Below the pieces are notes generated by a model. The model searched no databases and was not told where the DNA came from. It saw nothing but the letters and a program-made list of their open reading frames with translations. Below, piece by piece: positions 7,399-15,616 of a stretch of DNA of 38,329 nt. The position numbers were made by a program, and so were the translations under genes. Position 1 is the stretch's first letter. Each line of letters begins with the position of its first letter. The DNA lies in assembly GCA_003485325.1 (NCBI GenBank), contig DMZI01000077.1, positions 1 to 38,329 of the forward strand. The letters run 5' to 3'. Origin of the DNA: Desulfotomaculum sp. (lineage in GTDB: Bacteria; Bacillota; Desulfotomaculia; Desulfotomaculales; Nap2-2B).

Positions 7399-8667
7399 TT
7401 AAGGTGTTGCTGTTTGATTCAGACTCTGCGCACTGCCTTGAGGCAGGTAAATTATCTGGCCGACCTCCAGTTTGCCCGGATCTGAAAAAGCATTTGCGGA
7501 GATCAATTCCTGTTCCGGTATATTAAACTGCAGGGCTATGCCGCTGACCGTGTCCCCAGCTTTGACAACATACTGGCCGCTTTCCTGAAAACCGTGGACC
7601 ATCCTGGTCAGTTCGCTGTTTTTGATGAGCATTTTCTTTAACCCTTCGTCAGTGACAGGCTTTAAGGAAATATTGTCAAAGTCACAGTAGGTCCCGCTTC
7701 TTTTCGGGTCGTCCGACAGCAGGTAAACCCTCAACTGGTTGACTGACGAAGGCGCCTGAATAACTTCGGTAACGTTCTCCCATCCTGCCGCGTCAAAACT
7801 ATGCAGGATGTTAAAGAACTCCGGCACTCTCTTTTCGTCCTGGTTGAGAAAGACCACTTTTATCCGGGCTGGCTTACTGGACGTTCCCTTTCTGGTTTTT
7901 GCAGTAATGAGGTACTTTTGGCCAGGATTTACGTCTATAATCTGGAATACTTCCCAGTTGTACCCGTTTCTTATAAACCTGTTCCCGTTTTCGTACTTAA
8001 TCTGGTCCGCCATCCCAATCCAGCCGTAAAGCCCCATTTCGAAATCCCCGTTGATCATCAGTTCATTCTGATCCGTACTTATATCGGTTATCTTCCTGTC
8101 TCCTATCTCGCTCGTCCTGGTCACCGTAACATTATCGAAGCAGTGATAGCCCTTGGGATCCTCCGACAATAAATAGATCCAAGCAGTAGCGGCATTTTTG
8201 GGAACCATGATAAACTGCTGGGGTATTTTTTCCCAACTATCTCCAACGTGCGTGTATTTGATGTCGTAGAATTGGGGGAGTTTTGCACCGTTAACGTCCA
8301 GAAAATTAAATGCAATCCGGGCGGGCCCCCGGGCGGTTCCTTTTTTTGTATAGGCGGATACAGTATATGTTGTATGGGGTAAAAGATTCATTTCCTGCCT
8401 TACTTCCCAACTGCAGTTATTGATTATGCAGTGGTTCCCGCTGTCTTCCTTCTGAATCGCTCCCGGATTTCCCCAGCCGAGATCTCCTTTCTCGAAGTCG
8501 CCGTTTAAAATAACCGCCTCGAGCACTGTGTTTTCACTTTTTGTTACTTTGGGAGCATTCTTCTTTGAACCGCCGTCCAGGTGAATGCCAATCAGGTAAG
8601 CCAGGGCAACCACAAAAACCAGGCTGATAAATACTACAAGCGCAAGCTTTAACTTTCTAATTCTCAA
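7399..8667 (-). CDS. Membrane-anchored protein with two carbohydrate-binding-like repeats and a C-terminal LysM domain
   Basis: This 422-residue protein is probably exported and anchored by an N-terminal hydrophobic segment (about 8-28, LALVVFISLVFVVALAYLIG). Two homologous beta-sandwich repeats (about 50-185 and 200-340) share NGDFE-G--GW, a WEV motif and a closing FDN, resembling the CBM4/9-like fold. A LysM domain follows (about 365-412, YVVKAGDTVSGIALQFNIP), which in this family binds peptidoglycan or chitin. It may be a cell-wall or spore-surface binding protein; no catalytic domain is seen. The first start, TTG at 8665-8667, lies only about 1-2 nt from the GGAGGG ribosome site, so initiation a few codons later at a rare ATT is possible. 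It is divergent from the dehydratase gene. Confidence 0.85.
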   Translation of the reverse strand: MRIRKLKLALVVFISLVFVVALAYLIGIHLDGGSKKNAPKVTKSENTVLEAVILNGDFEKGDLGWGNPGAIQKEDSGNHCIINNCSWEVRQEMNLLPHTTYTVSAYTKKGTARGPARIAFNFLDVNGAKLPQFYDIKYTHVGDSWEKIPQQFIMVPKNAATAWIYLLSEDPKGYHCFDNVTVTRTSEIGDRKITDISTDQNELMINGDFEMGLYGWIGMADQIKYENGNRFIRNGYNWEVFQIIDVNPGQKYLITAKTRKGTSSKPARIKVVFLNQDEKRVPEFFNILHSFDAAGWENVTEVIQAPSSVNQLRVYLLSDDPKRSGTYCDFDNISLKPVTDEGLKKMLIKNSELTRMVHGFQESGQYVVKAGDTVSGIALQFNIPEQELISANAFSDPGKLEVGQIIYLPQGSAQSLNQTATP

Positions 8668-8857
8668 TCCCTCCTTTTTTTATATAACCCCTTAGCTTTG
8701 CTTAGATTTTATATAATATGTTTTTTGATTTGTTTATGACAAAAGACAATGGCCCTTAATATTCTGGAATTAGATATTAATTTGATCCGGCACCTTCGGG
8801 GAAAGTTTTCCATAAGATAGAAAAACAATGATCCTGATCAGTCTTGAGGTCGAGTAA

Positions 8858-10276
8858 ATGGAAAACAGGCAAAAGAAAACTCTCGTTGTCGGCGCGGGAT
8901 TAGCCGGAAAAAAGGTCCTCGAAGCCCTCGGCGGCTTCTCGAAAGACCGAAAAATTATCGGCTTCGTAGACGACGACCCCCAGAAAAAGGGTACTGGCTT
9001 CTGCGGCCTGCCTGTTTTGGGAAACAGGTACGATATCCCCGGGCTGAATTCCAGGTACGGATTTGATGAGGTCATTCTGGCCATCCCTTCAGCCCCTCCT
9101 GGCGAAATAAGCAATATTCTTGAGATATGCATGAAAACCAGGTCCAGGGTTAAAATTATGTCCGGTATCCACGATCTGATCACCGGAAGGATAAATGTCC
9201 GCCCGATCCGCGATGTCCAGATTGAAGATCTGCTGGGGCGCAAGCCGCTTTCTCTTGATATCGGCGGAATAATCAGTTATCTGAAAGACCAAGTTGTCCT
9301 GATTACAGGCGCCGGGGGCTCGGTCGGCTCTGAACTTTCCAGAAGCGCAGCCGATAACAAGCCCAAAAAACTAATCCTGTTGGGGCGCGGCGAGAACAGT
9401 ATTTACGAAATAGAGCAGAATTTGAAGATCAGCCATCCCCGGGTTAGAATAATCAGCGAGATAGGAGACATCAAGGACGCGGGCAGGATGAACAGGTTAT
9501 TTAAAAAGTACAAGCCCGGAATCGTTTTTCACGCCGCCGCGCATAAGCATGTCCCGTACATGGAAAAAAACCCTGAGGAAGCCGTCAAGAACAACATCAT
9601 CGGCACAAAGGTCCTCTGCAGCGCAGCCATGGCAGGAGGCTGCGCAAGGTTTATCTTCATCTCAACCGACAAGGCGGTCGAACCGACAAGTGTCATGGGC
9701 GCCACTAAAAGGGCGGCGGAACTTATTGTCCAACTGATGAATGAAAAAAAAGCGACAAAATTTGCCTGTGTACGCTTCGGCAACATTTTGGGCAGCAGGG
9801 GAAGCGTGCTGCCTCTGTTCGAAAGGCAGATTTCTCTGGGCGGACCGCTCACAATAACTCATCCCGAAATGACCCGTTATTTTATGACTGTGACTGAGGC
9901 GGCGCAGCTGGTAATTCAGGCGGGGGCCATGACCAGAGGCGGAGAGATTTTTGTCCTGGATATGGGAGAACCAATCTCAATCAGGGATCTTGCTTTTAAG
10001 ATGATCAGGCTGAAGGGTTTGGAGCCCGGAAAGGATATCCCCATAAAATATATCGGGATCAGGCCGGGTGAAAAAATCTCGGAAAGCCTATTTAATAACG
10101 AAGAAAAAATTATGCCCACAAAGCATGAAAAGATAATGGCTGTATATGGCAGGAACAACCGCGAAAGTGTACAGCGCCTGCTGCATACTCTGGAAGACCC
10201 GGAGTTTCCTTACGCAGAAGCGCATGTCAGAAAACTGTTGAGTGATTTTTTGAACAATTTAAGAGAAGCAACATAA
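8858..10276 (+). CDS. UDP-N-acetylglucosamine 4,6-dehydratase-like enzyme (PglF/CapD/WbpM family), soluble form
   Basis: The product has 472 residues. Family members convert UDP-GlcNAc to a UDP-4-keto-6-deoxy sugar, the first step to bacillosamine-type sugars. An N-terminal Rossmann-like domain (about 5-125, VVGAGLAGKKVLEALGG) is followed by the SDR domain with GAGGSVGSE (about 150). The active site is ISTDKAVEPTSVMGATKR (about 267-285), where Met replaces the usual Tyr, as is characteristic of large membrane-type dehydratases. The four transmembrane helices of full-length PglF/WbpM are missing, so this is a cytosolic version. The ATG follows TTGAGGTCG. It pairs functionally with the aminotransferase at 16.5 kb and the phosphosugar transferase at 12.9 kb. 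Confidence 0.9.
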   Translation: MENRQKKTLVVGAGLAGKKVLEALGGFSKDRKIIGFVDDDPQKKGTGFCGLPVLGNRYDIPGLNSRYGFDEVILAIPSAPPGEISNILEICMKTRSRVKIMSGIHDLITGRINVRPIRDVQIEDLLGRKPLSLDIGGIISYLKDQVVLITGAGGSVGSELSRSAADNKPKKLILLGRGENSIYEIEQNLKISHPRVRIISEIGDIKDAGRMNRLFKKYKPGIVFHAAAHKHVPYMEKNPEEAVKNNIIGTKVLCSAAMAGGCARFIFISTDKAVEPTSVMGATKRAAELIVQLMNEKKATKFACVRFGNILGSRGSVLPLFERQISLGGPLTITHPEMTRYFMTVTEAAQLVIQAGAMTRGGEIFVLDMGEPISIRDLAFKMIRLKGLEPGKDIPIKYIGIRPGEKISESLFNNEEKIMPTKHEKIMAVYGRNNRESVQRLLHTLEDPEFPYAEAHVRKLLSDFLNNLREAT

Positions 10277-10284
10277 AAAACAGG

Positions 10285-10322
10285 GGCCGGCGCTTCCCCT
10301 CACCGGGTGCTGTCGGCCTTTT
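10285..10322 (+). terminator. Intrinsic terminator after the dehydratase gene
   Basis: GGCCG(G)C ... TGTCGGCC followed by TTTT forms a hairpin 8 nt after the dehydratase stop and overlaps the end of the convergent glycosyltransferase gene. The U-tract is short. Confidence 0.5.
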
Positions 10323-11454
10323 CCCAGACAGGGGATACATTGCCTGAAAGAGCCTTAAAAAATCCAACCAGAGACGCCAGGTTAAACATACAAAAATAAT
10401 AAGGCACAAAGAACAACCTGTTTCTCAGTTTTAACATTTTACCGGCAAGGGCGAGCGCGTAAAAGGCCAGTTGGGCGGCAAAAGCAGCCAGGTAAACCGA
10501 GCCGCTGTTCCTCAAAAACCAGGAAGAGCCAAAAATAATAATCTGAAAGAAGGGAACCATATACCTGAGCAGCCTGTGGGAGATCATCATCCAGGAGTAA
10601 ACAGGGCCGTATTTAAAAGGGTTGTAAAGGCTGGGCCCCGTCAGTATGCGCCGCCACGTCCTGCTCAACATCCTTACTTTGCGCGCGTATTCCTCTTCGA
10701 CTTCCACGGCCGCTTTCTCGCATGCAACAGCCGCAGGTTCGTATAAAGCAAGCTTTCCCCTTTTAACCAGCTCGTGCGGAAGCTCCAGATCATGACAGTA
10801 AAGGTCGTCTATCTCCAGATAATCACCGGCCCTGACCGCATAGACAGCCCCGTTTCCAGCGGTAACCGAAAAAAGGCGCGATTCTAAAAAGCGCAGGTAC
10901 AGCTCATACTTCCAATAAAGCCCTTCCGAAAAGCCGCTTCCGGTCTCTTCGTTAATATACTTTAACCTGCCGCAAACATAACCGGTTCCCGGATTCTCAA
11001 ACCGCTCCGCCAGACGCCATAACGCATCCTTTTCCCAGATTGAATTTGCGTCTGAAAAAAATAGAATCCTCCCCGTGGACACCCTGGCTGCCTGGTTTTG
11101 GGCAAAAGTTTTTCCTCGCCGCTGGTCTACTTCCACAAGGATGACGCCCTTGTTCTCATATTTCCTGACCAACTCGTTGGTACTGTCCGTAGAATTATCC
11201 GAAACAACAATAACTTCCAACTGCCCGGAAGGATAGTCAAGCTCCGCCGTGTTGAAAAGTTTCTTTTCGATAACTTTCTCTTCGTTATGAGCGGCAATGA
11301 TCAGCGAAATCCGCGGCCATTCCGGTTTATCGGGAAGTCCAGGTGAATCAGGTTCTCTTTTTGAGATCAGACGCACAAGTAAGGACAGGAAAACGGGATA
11401 AAGAAAAAACGTGTAAAAAGTAAGGGCGGCAGCCGCCCAAAATAAAATTATCAT
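10300..11454 (-). CDS. Family 2 glycosyltransferase, membrane-associated
   Basis: A GT-A fold glycosyltransferase that would transfer a sugar from a nucleotide-sugar donor to a lipid- or glycan-linked acceptor at the membrane. It has an N-terminal membrane segment (IILFWAAAALTFYTFFLYPV), the GT2 start ISLIIAAHNEE, EVIVVSDNSTDST and the metal-binding region FSDANS (DXD-like, DAN). Hydrophobic segments near the C terminus resemble processive synthases and N-acetylglucosaminyl transferases. The ATG at 11452-11454 (384 residues) is preferred because ATGGAGGCGCCGGGG gives a well-placed GGAGG; an upstream ATG at 11487 has no ribosome site. Convergent with the dehydratase gene; acceptor unknown. Confidence 0.85.
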   Translation of the reverse strand: MIILFWAAAALTFYTFFLYPVFLSLLVRLISKREPDSPGLPDKPEWPRISLIIAAHNEEKVIEKKLFNTAELDYPSGQLEVIVVSDNSTDSTNELVRKYENKGVILVEVDQRRGKTFAQNQAARVSTGRILFFSDANSIWEKDALWRLAERFENPGTGYVCGRLKYINEETGSGFSEGLYWKYELYLRFLESRLFSVTAGNGAVYAVRAGDYLEIDDLYCHDLELPHELVKRGKLALYEPAAVACEKAAVEVEEEYARKVRMLSRTWRRILTGPSLYNPFKYGPVYSWMMISHRLLRYMVPFFQIIIFGSSWFLRNSGSVYLAAFAAQLAFYALALAGKMLKLRNRLFFVPYYFCMFNLASLVGFFKALSGNVSPVWEKADSTR

Positions 11455-11634
11455 CCCCGGCGCCTCCATAAATAGGTTCAAAAACATATTATGCGGTGCA
11501 GGCTTAAGAAGTTTATACCACGGATAAACAACCTGCAGCCTTTATCTGTCCGGCTCCTTAACCAATTTTCGGTAACACCGCTATTCCCGGAAACATATTT
11601 TATGTTTAGCGGGATGCGAGGAGGAAAAGTGCTG

Positions 11635-11682
11635 ATGCGGACAGTTATCGCAGGTGCATGCTGGATGGACTCCCAAAGATGA
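11635..11682 (+). CDS. 15-codon mini-ORF with strong ribosome site, coupled by ATGA to the next gene; possibly a gene remnant
   Basis: GAGGAGG at 11618-11624 precedes ATGCGGACAGTTATC, which encodes MRTVIAGACWMDSQR and stops at TGA 11680-11682. The stop overlaps an ATG (ATGA) in frame with the FemAB-like gene. A diverged copy with the same ribosome site and start (MRLVIVGIGCRDFVA) lies at 14263-14310. The MR-VI-G beginning resembles the first strand of a Rossmann protein, so both may be stubs of a deleted gene. Alternatively it is a translational-coupling leader. Confidence 0.35.
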   Translation: MRTVIAGACWMDSQR

Positions 11683-12857
11683 GCGGAAAGATCTTGAACA
11701 ACGGCAGGAACTGCTTTGACCCCGGGGCTATGACCTGTATAGGACTGGATTATGAAGGGTACGGACAGGCGTCTAAAACACCCGTCCTGCCGGCATGTGT
11801 GCGAACGATGACTGCCGGCAGTTTTTGCCTGCTGACCCTGGCCGAAAGCGAACAATGGACTAACCTTCTTCAAAAAGTGAAGACCTGCGATATCCATTAT
11901 GAACCCGGATATTACAAGGTCTTTGAAGGCAATGACCAGGCGCGCCTTTTTGTTTACCGGCAGGACAGCGAATTTGTTGTCTACCCCTTCCTGCTCAGAA
12001 AAGTTGATCACGGTGGTAAAATTCCCGCCGGGAAAAATTATTTTGACATAACCAGCCCTTACGGCTACGGGGGCCCCCTGGCCTCACCCGGCGCTGACGG
12101 GCAAACCTTCCATGATTTCTATAAAAGTTTTGAACGGTTCTGTCAGGACAGCAAAATTATCACCGAATTTATCCGTTTTCACCCCCTGATCCACAATCAT
12201 GAGCAGGCGGCCGGTTACGTTGAGGCCGAAAGGAATTCAAGCGTAGTTTTTATAGACTTGTCACAGACCGAGGAACAGATCTGGTCCGGATACGATTACA
12301 GCAATAGGAAGAATATCAAGAAAGCGACCCGCAGCGGCGTCACCGTAATTATTGATCACACGCCGCGCTTTTTTTCTGACTTCTCCATGATTTATCGCCA
12401 CACAATGGACAGAAACAACTCCAGGGATTTCTACTACTTTCCGGACAGTTTCTTTGATAAAATCCACCGCTTTCTGGACGGAAATTATCTGTACGCGCAC
12501 GCCTTCCTGGAAGGAAAGCTAATTTCCACGGAGCTTTTGCTTTACGGCAGGACTTTCATTCACTCTTTCCTGGGGGGAACTCTCGCCGAATATTTCTCTT
12601 TCCGCCCGAACAACCTGCTCAAACACGAGGCCATCCTTTGGGCAAAAAGAAGGGGCATCGGATATTTCATTCTGGGCGGCGGCCGGAACGATGATGACGG
12701 TATTTTCAGGTATAAGCAGACCTTTGCCAAAGACAGCCTGGCAAATTACTACATAGGCAAAAAAATACATGACCAGGATACCGTCCGCCGGTTGACCGGC
12801 CTGACGGACGAAGAACAGGGACAAAAGGCGTTCTTCCCGCCTTACCGGAGGTGCTAA
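11679..12857 (+). CDS. FemAB/GNAT-like acyl- or aminoacyltransferase
   Basis: The family (Acetyltransf_6/FemX-like, two GNAT halves) transfers amino acids or acyl groups to cell-wall or glycan acceptors; the substrate here is unknown. After an unremarkable N-terminal 45 residues the typical beginning LTLAESEQWTNLLQKV appears. It continues with YEPGYYKVFEG, VYPFLLRK, SPYGYGGPL, and then a C-terminal GNAT core with YDYSNRKNIKKA, EGKLISTELLLYG, LGGTLAEYF and FILGGG. The start is uncertain: ATG 11679 overlaps the mini-ORF stop, while ATG 11808 begins closer to the conserved domain but lacks a ribosome site. The sugar transferase gene starts 4 nt after the stop, so they form an operon. Part of this gene (12165-12215) is repeated as debris at 14310-14360. 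Confidence 0.78.
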   Translation: MSGKILNNGRNCFDPGAMTCIGLDYEGYGQASKTPVLPACVRTMTAGSFCLLTLAESEQWTNLLQKVKTCDIHYEPGYYKVFEGNDQARLFVYRQDSEFVVYPFLLRKVDHGGKIPAGKNYFDITSPYGYGGPLASPGADGQTFHDFYKSFERFCQDSKIITEFIRFHPLIHNHEQAAGYVEAERNSSVVFIDLSQTEEQIWSGYDYSNRKNIKKATRSGVTVIIDHTPRFFSDFSMIYRHTMDRNNSRDFYYFPDSFFDKIHRFLDGNYLYAHAFLEGKLISTELLLYGRTFIHSFLGGTLAEYFSFRPNNLLKHEAILWAKRRGIGYFILGGGRNDDDGIFRYKQTFAKDSLANYYIGKKIHDQDTVRRLTGLTDEEQGQKAFFPPYRRC

Positions 12858-12861
12858 GAAG

Positions 12862-13488
12862 ATGTATTTAAAAAAGATTAACCTATTCTTTAAAAGAGCT
12901 TTCGACATAGTCCTGGCCTTATTCCTCCTGATTTGTTTCAGCCCGGTTATCCTTCTAATAATTCTGGCGATAAAACTGACTTCCCCCGGAGAGGTCGTCT
13001 TTAAACAAAAAAGGCTTGGACAAAACGGTAAAGTTTTTTACCTGCTCAAGTTCAGGAGCATGATCAGGGGGGCGCAGCAGATGGGCTCGGGGATGTTCCT
13101 AGAGGAAAACGACGACCGGATCACACCTTTTGGAAAAATCCTTCGCCGGACGGGGCTTGACGAACTCCCCCAGCTTTTTAACGTTTTAAAAGGCGAGATG
13201 AGTATTGTCGGCCCCAGACCTGCGCCGCTGCATCACCTGGATAAATACAATGAGGAACAGAAAAGAAGGCTTTCCGTAAAACCCGGCATCACCGGCTGGG
13301 CCCAGGTTAACGGCCGGGTGGCCCTGTACTGGCCTGACCGGATTAAGCTCGATCTCTGGTATATCGACAACTATTCATTTAAATTGGACCTGTTCATTTT
13401 ATTCAAAACCGCCCTCTCGCCCCTGGACAGAAAAAGTTCCGTAGCCAGAACGGACCGAAAAGAGAAGGACCCATTCATGAAATATTAA
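12862..13488 (+). CDS. Polyprenyl-phosphate phosphosugar transferase (PglC/WcaJ C-terminal type)
   Basis: A 208-residue monotopic membrane enzyme that transfers a phospho-sugar from a UDP-sugar to undecaprenyl phosphate and starts glycan assembly. An N-terminal re-entrant hydrophobic helix (about 15-37, DIVLALFLLICFSPVILLII) is followed by KQKRLGQNGKVFYLLKFRSM, the catalytic Asp-Glu pair in TGLDELPQLFNVLKGEMS, and GPRPA plus KPGITGWAQVNGR. Its size is that of the minimal PglC form, without the N-terminal domain of WcaJ. The ribosome site GGAGGTGC overlaps the stop of the preceding gene. With a PglF-type dehydratase and a PglE-type aminotransferase nearby, a diNAcBac-like or 4-amino-6-deoxy sugar substrate is plausible. 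Its last 60 codons are repeated at 14361-14527. Confidence 0.92.
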   Translation: MYLKKINLFFKRAFDIVLALFLLICFSPVILLIILAIKLTSPGEVVFKQKRLGQNGKVFYLLKFRSMIRGAQQMGSGMFLEENDDRITPFGKILRRTGLDELPQLFNVLKGEMSIVGPRPAPLHHLDKYNEEQKRRLSVKPGITGWAQVNGRVALYWPDRIKLDLWYIDNYSFKLDLFILFKTALSPLDRKSSVARTDRKEKDPFMKY

Positions 13489-13501
13489 AGCGTGATGAAA
13501 A

Positions 13502-13597
13502 TTGGACCTGCAGGGCAGAACCATACTGGTTACCGGCGGAGGGGGTTTCCTCGGCTCCTATTTCGTTGCCGATAATGCAACAACTGAAATTCAATAA
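13502..13597 (+). pseudogene. Truncated first copy of the NAD-dependent epimerase gene
   Basis: The TTG start, ribosome site region and first 19 codons (MDLQGRTILVTGGGGFLGS) are nearly identical to the intact gene at 14542. The sequence then diverges at about 13560 into AT-rich DNA and stops at TAA 13595-13597 after 31 codons. Only the first beta strand and nucleotide-binding loop of the Rossmann fold remain, so it cannot work. Confidence 0.85.
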
Positions 13598-14190
13598 ATA
13601 TTTTTTAAAAAATACATATTACGACAAATATTTTACAGGCAATACATTATTATAATAGCAGGCCAAAGGAATCTTTTGGTTTATGAGAAACTTTATTACC
13701 TTATTATTCACTATTTTGTTTTACACATTTAATACCAAATTAGATTATAGATCCATCTATAAAATTAAAGATTTTAGTAGGATTGTTTTAAAGAAAGGAG
13801 ATATCGTACATTGCTGCAAAAAGCCAGAAAAAAGATATTATATCCTTTTGTTTCAATTGCTTTTTTTGTCGCAGCTGCCCCGGCCAGTTACTTTTATTGG
13901 CGCCAGCCAACGCCTCTTTTATTGAACATTGGTTACCTTATGTTCTTGAAACTCGGCTATTATTGCAACCCGTCATTTTTAGCGGGTTGGTGAAAAATAT
14001 TTACCTAAAAAATAAATCCCAAGGACATCGAAAAGGCAAATGAGATAGTAACTAAAATTGATTAAGCTATGTTGTTTAAGCTTTTTACTGAAATTCTACC
14101 CATATGGCGTAATATAAAAAAGTCAAGAAAGCTAAAAAATTACTCTAATAACCAAGCAGCGGATCGTCCCCATTAGGACAGCTGCGGCCC
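13598..14190. other. AT-rich insert between the two copies of the duplicated glycan block
   Basis: This stretch is much richer in A and T than its neighbours and separates the truncated epimerase from the second block. It contains several overlapping short open frames (13683-13925, 13811-13993 and 14068-14175), none with a recognisable domain. No transposase, terminal inverted repeat or target duplication is evident. Confidence 0.5.
13811..13993 (+). CDS. Possible small membrane protein in the AT-rich insert
   Basis: A TTG start 10 nt after AAGAAAGGAG opens a 60-codon frame with a basic N terminus (MLQKARKKI) and a hydrophobic stretch (LYPFVSIAFFVAAAPASYF), as in a signal anchor. A second hydrophobic run follows (LLLNIGYLMFLKLGYY). 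I recognise no family. Two other frames are also open here, so a decayed gene is as likely as a working one. Confidence 0.3.
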   Translation: MLQKARKKILYPFVSIAFFVAAAPASYFYWRQPTPLLLNIGYLMFLKLGYYCNPSFLAGW

Positions 14191-14199
14191 TTTTCACGG

Positions 14200-14541
14200 T
14201 AACAACACTGTTCCCGGAATCATATTTTATTTTTAGCGTGATGCAAAGGGGGAGAGTAATTAATGCGGTTGGTTATCGTCGGGATAGGCTGCAGGGACTT
14301 TGTTGCCTGATTTATCCATTTTCATCCCCTGATCCAGAACCATGAGCAAGCGGCAGGGTAGCCCTGTACTGGCCTGACCGAATCAAGCTCGATCTCTGGT
14401 ATATCGACAACTATTCATTCAAACTGGATCTGCTTATTTTATTCAAGACCGCCCTCTCGCTCCTGGATAGAAAAAGTTCCGCAGCCATGGCGGACAGGAA
14501 AGAAAAGGACCCGTTCATGAAATATTAGAGGGTGATGAAAA
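14200..14541 (+). pseudogene. Compressed remnant of the second FemAB-sugar transferase block
   Basis: Three pieces of the upstream genes follow in order. Bases 14200-14310 resemble 11571-11690 (leader, ribosome site and mini-ORF). Bases 14311-14357 resemble 12167-12213 (inside the FemAB-like gene). Bases 14358-14527 repeat 13318-13488 (the last part of the sugar transferase, through its KDPFMKY end and stop). The intact epimerase follows. Most differences in the transferase piece are transitions at silent codon positions, so the copies diverged under selection before this one was gutted. Confidence 0.85.
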
Positions 14542-15483
14542 TTGGACCTGCAGAGCAGGACCATACTGGTTACCGGCGGAGGGGGTTTCCTCGGCTCCCA
14601 CCTCTGTGAGACGCTGCTGGAAAGCGGAGCGCGTGTAAAAATTATCGATAATTTCACATCGGGCAGGGCATCCAACCTTGCCGGAATGCTGAACCGCCTG
14701 GAGTTGATTGACGGCAGCATTGTCGACGAGTGTATAGTGGAAGAAGCGAGCCGCGGTGTTGACACAGTGGTGCATGCGGCCTTTCCGATGGCCATAAGGC
14801 AGCGCTCCCTGGAAACAAGCGCCATAACAGATGCGACGGCAGGCTTATTCAACCTCCTTAAAGAAGCGGTTAAAAACCGGTCCATCTTTATCTATATTTC
14901 TTCCATAGCGGTTTACGGCGAACAAAAATACAATCCTATCGACGAGAAACACCCTCTGGAACCCGTCCTGCTTTACGGGGCTGTAAAGCTTTCCGGAGAG
15001 CACTTCTGTTTTGCCATGGCCAGAAGCCACGGCTTAAAGACTGTGGTCCTCAGGGTAGCGGACATATACGGGCCAAAAAACACAAGGATCAACCTGCCTG
15101 TACAGTTCTTGCTGGACGCCCTGAACGGCCGCCCCTTAAAAATATTCGGTTCCGGCAGGCAGTCGAGGACCTACACTTATATAGACGATTATCTGAAAGC
15201 GGTCTGCGCCGCCTTAAACAAACCGGCCGCAGTCGGCCAGGTCTTTAACATTTCAAGCGGCAAAGCAGTTTCTGTCTATGATCTGGCAATGCTCGTCAAA
15301 GAAATAACCAGCAGCAAGGCTGTTGTAACTTTTGAAAAAGGGGAAGCCGATGAAAGGCAGCTGATCATCAACAACAGCCTGTCCAGGCAGGTCTTAAAAC
15401 TCGGCCAACCGGTCAGCCTTGAGGAAGGCCTGTCCGCAACGTGGGACTGGCTGCGAAATAACCCGCATTTTTATAAAATTTGA
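14542..15483 (+). CDS. NAD-dependent epimerase/dehydratase (extended SDR, UDP-sugar 4-epimerase-like)
   Basis: The 313-residue product begins MDLQSRTILVTGGGGFLGSH, with the GGxGFxGS NAD-binding loop at about 11-19. It carries the extended-SDR active site: ISSIAVYG (about 119), then YGAVKLSGE (about 144) with the catalytic Tyr and Lys. RVADIYGPKN and the sugar-binding TYTYIDDYLKA region follow. The likely role is epimerising or dehydrating a nucleotide sugar for the surface glycan; GalE/WbpP-like specificity cannot be told apart by eye. The TTG start follows GAGGGTGATG. A truncated sister copy lies at 13502. A strong terminator follows. Confidence 0.9.
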   Translation: MDLQSRTILVTGGGGFLGSHLCETLLESGARVKIIDNFTSGRASNLAGMLNRLELIDGSIVDECIVEEASRGVDTVVHAAFPMAIRQRSLETSAITDATAGLFNLLKEAVKNRSIFIYISSIAVYGEQKYNPIDEKHPLEPVLLYGAVKLSGEHFCFAMARSHGLKTVVLRVADIYGPKNTRINLPVQFLLDALNGRPLKIFGSGRQSRTYTYIDDYLKAVCAALNKPAAVGQVFNISSGKAVSVYDLAMLVKEITSSKAVVTFEKGEADERQLIINNSLSRQVLKLGQPVSLEEGLSATWDWLRNNPHFYKI

Positions 15484-15533
15484 CACCCTCCTAAAATAGA
15501 CCCGGTGATAAGCTGAACAATGCGACGGTTCCG

Positions 15534-15561
15534 GCGCCCTCATTAAAGGGCGCTTTTTTTT
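15534..15561 (+). terminator. Strong intrinsic terminator after the epimerase gene
   Basis: GCGCCCT-CATTAA-AGGGCGC (15534-15553) is a perfect 7-bp stem followed by eight T residues. Confidence 0.93.
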
Positions 15562-15616
15562 ATAAATCACCAATAAACAGCCGACAGAATAAAATAAACC
15601 GTTCGGAGGTGGCTGC

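Noticed and set aside
11478..12011. 177-codon open frame on the minus strand
   Set aside because: It is antisense to the FemAB-like gene and its duplicated leader, has no domain and no ribosome site.
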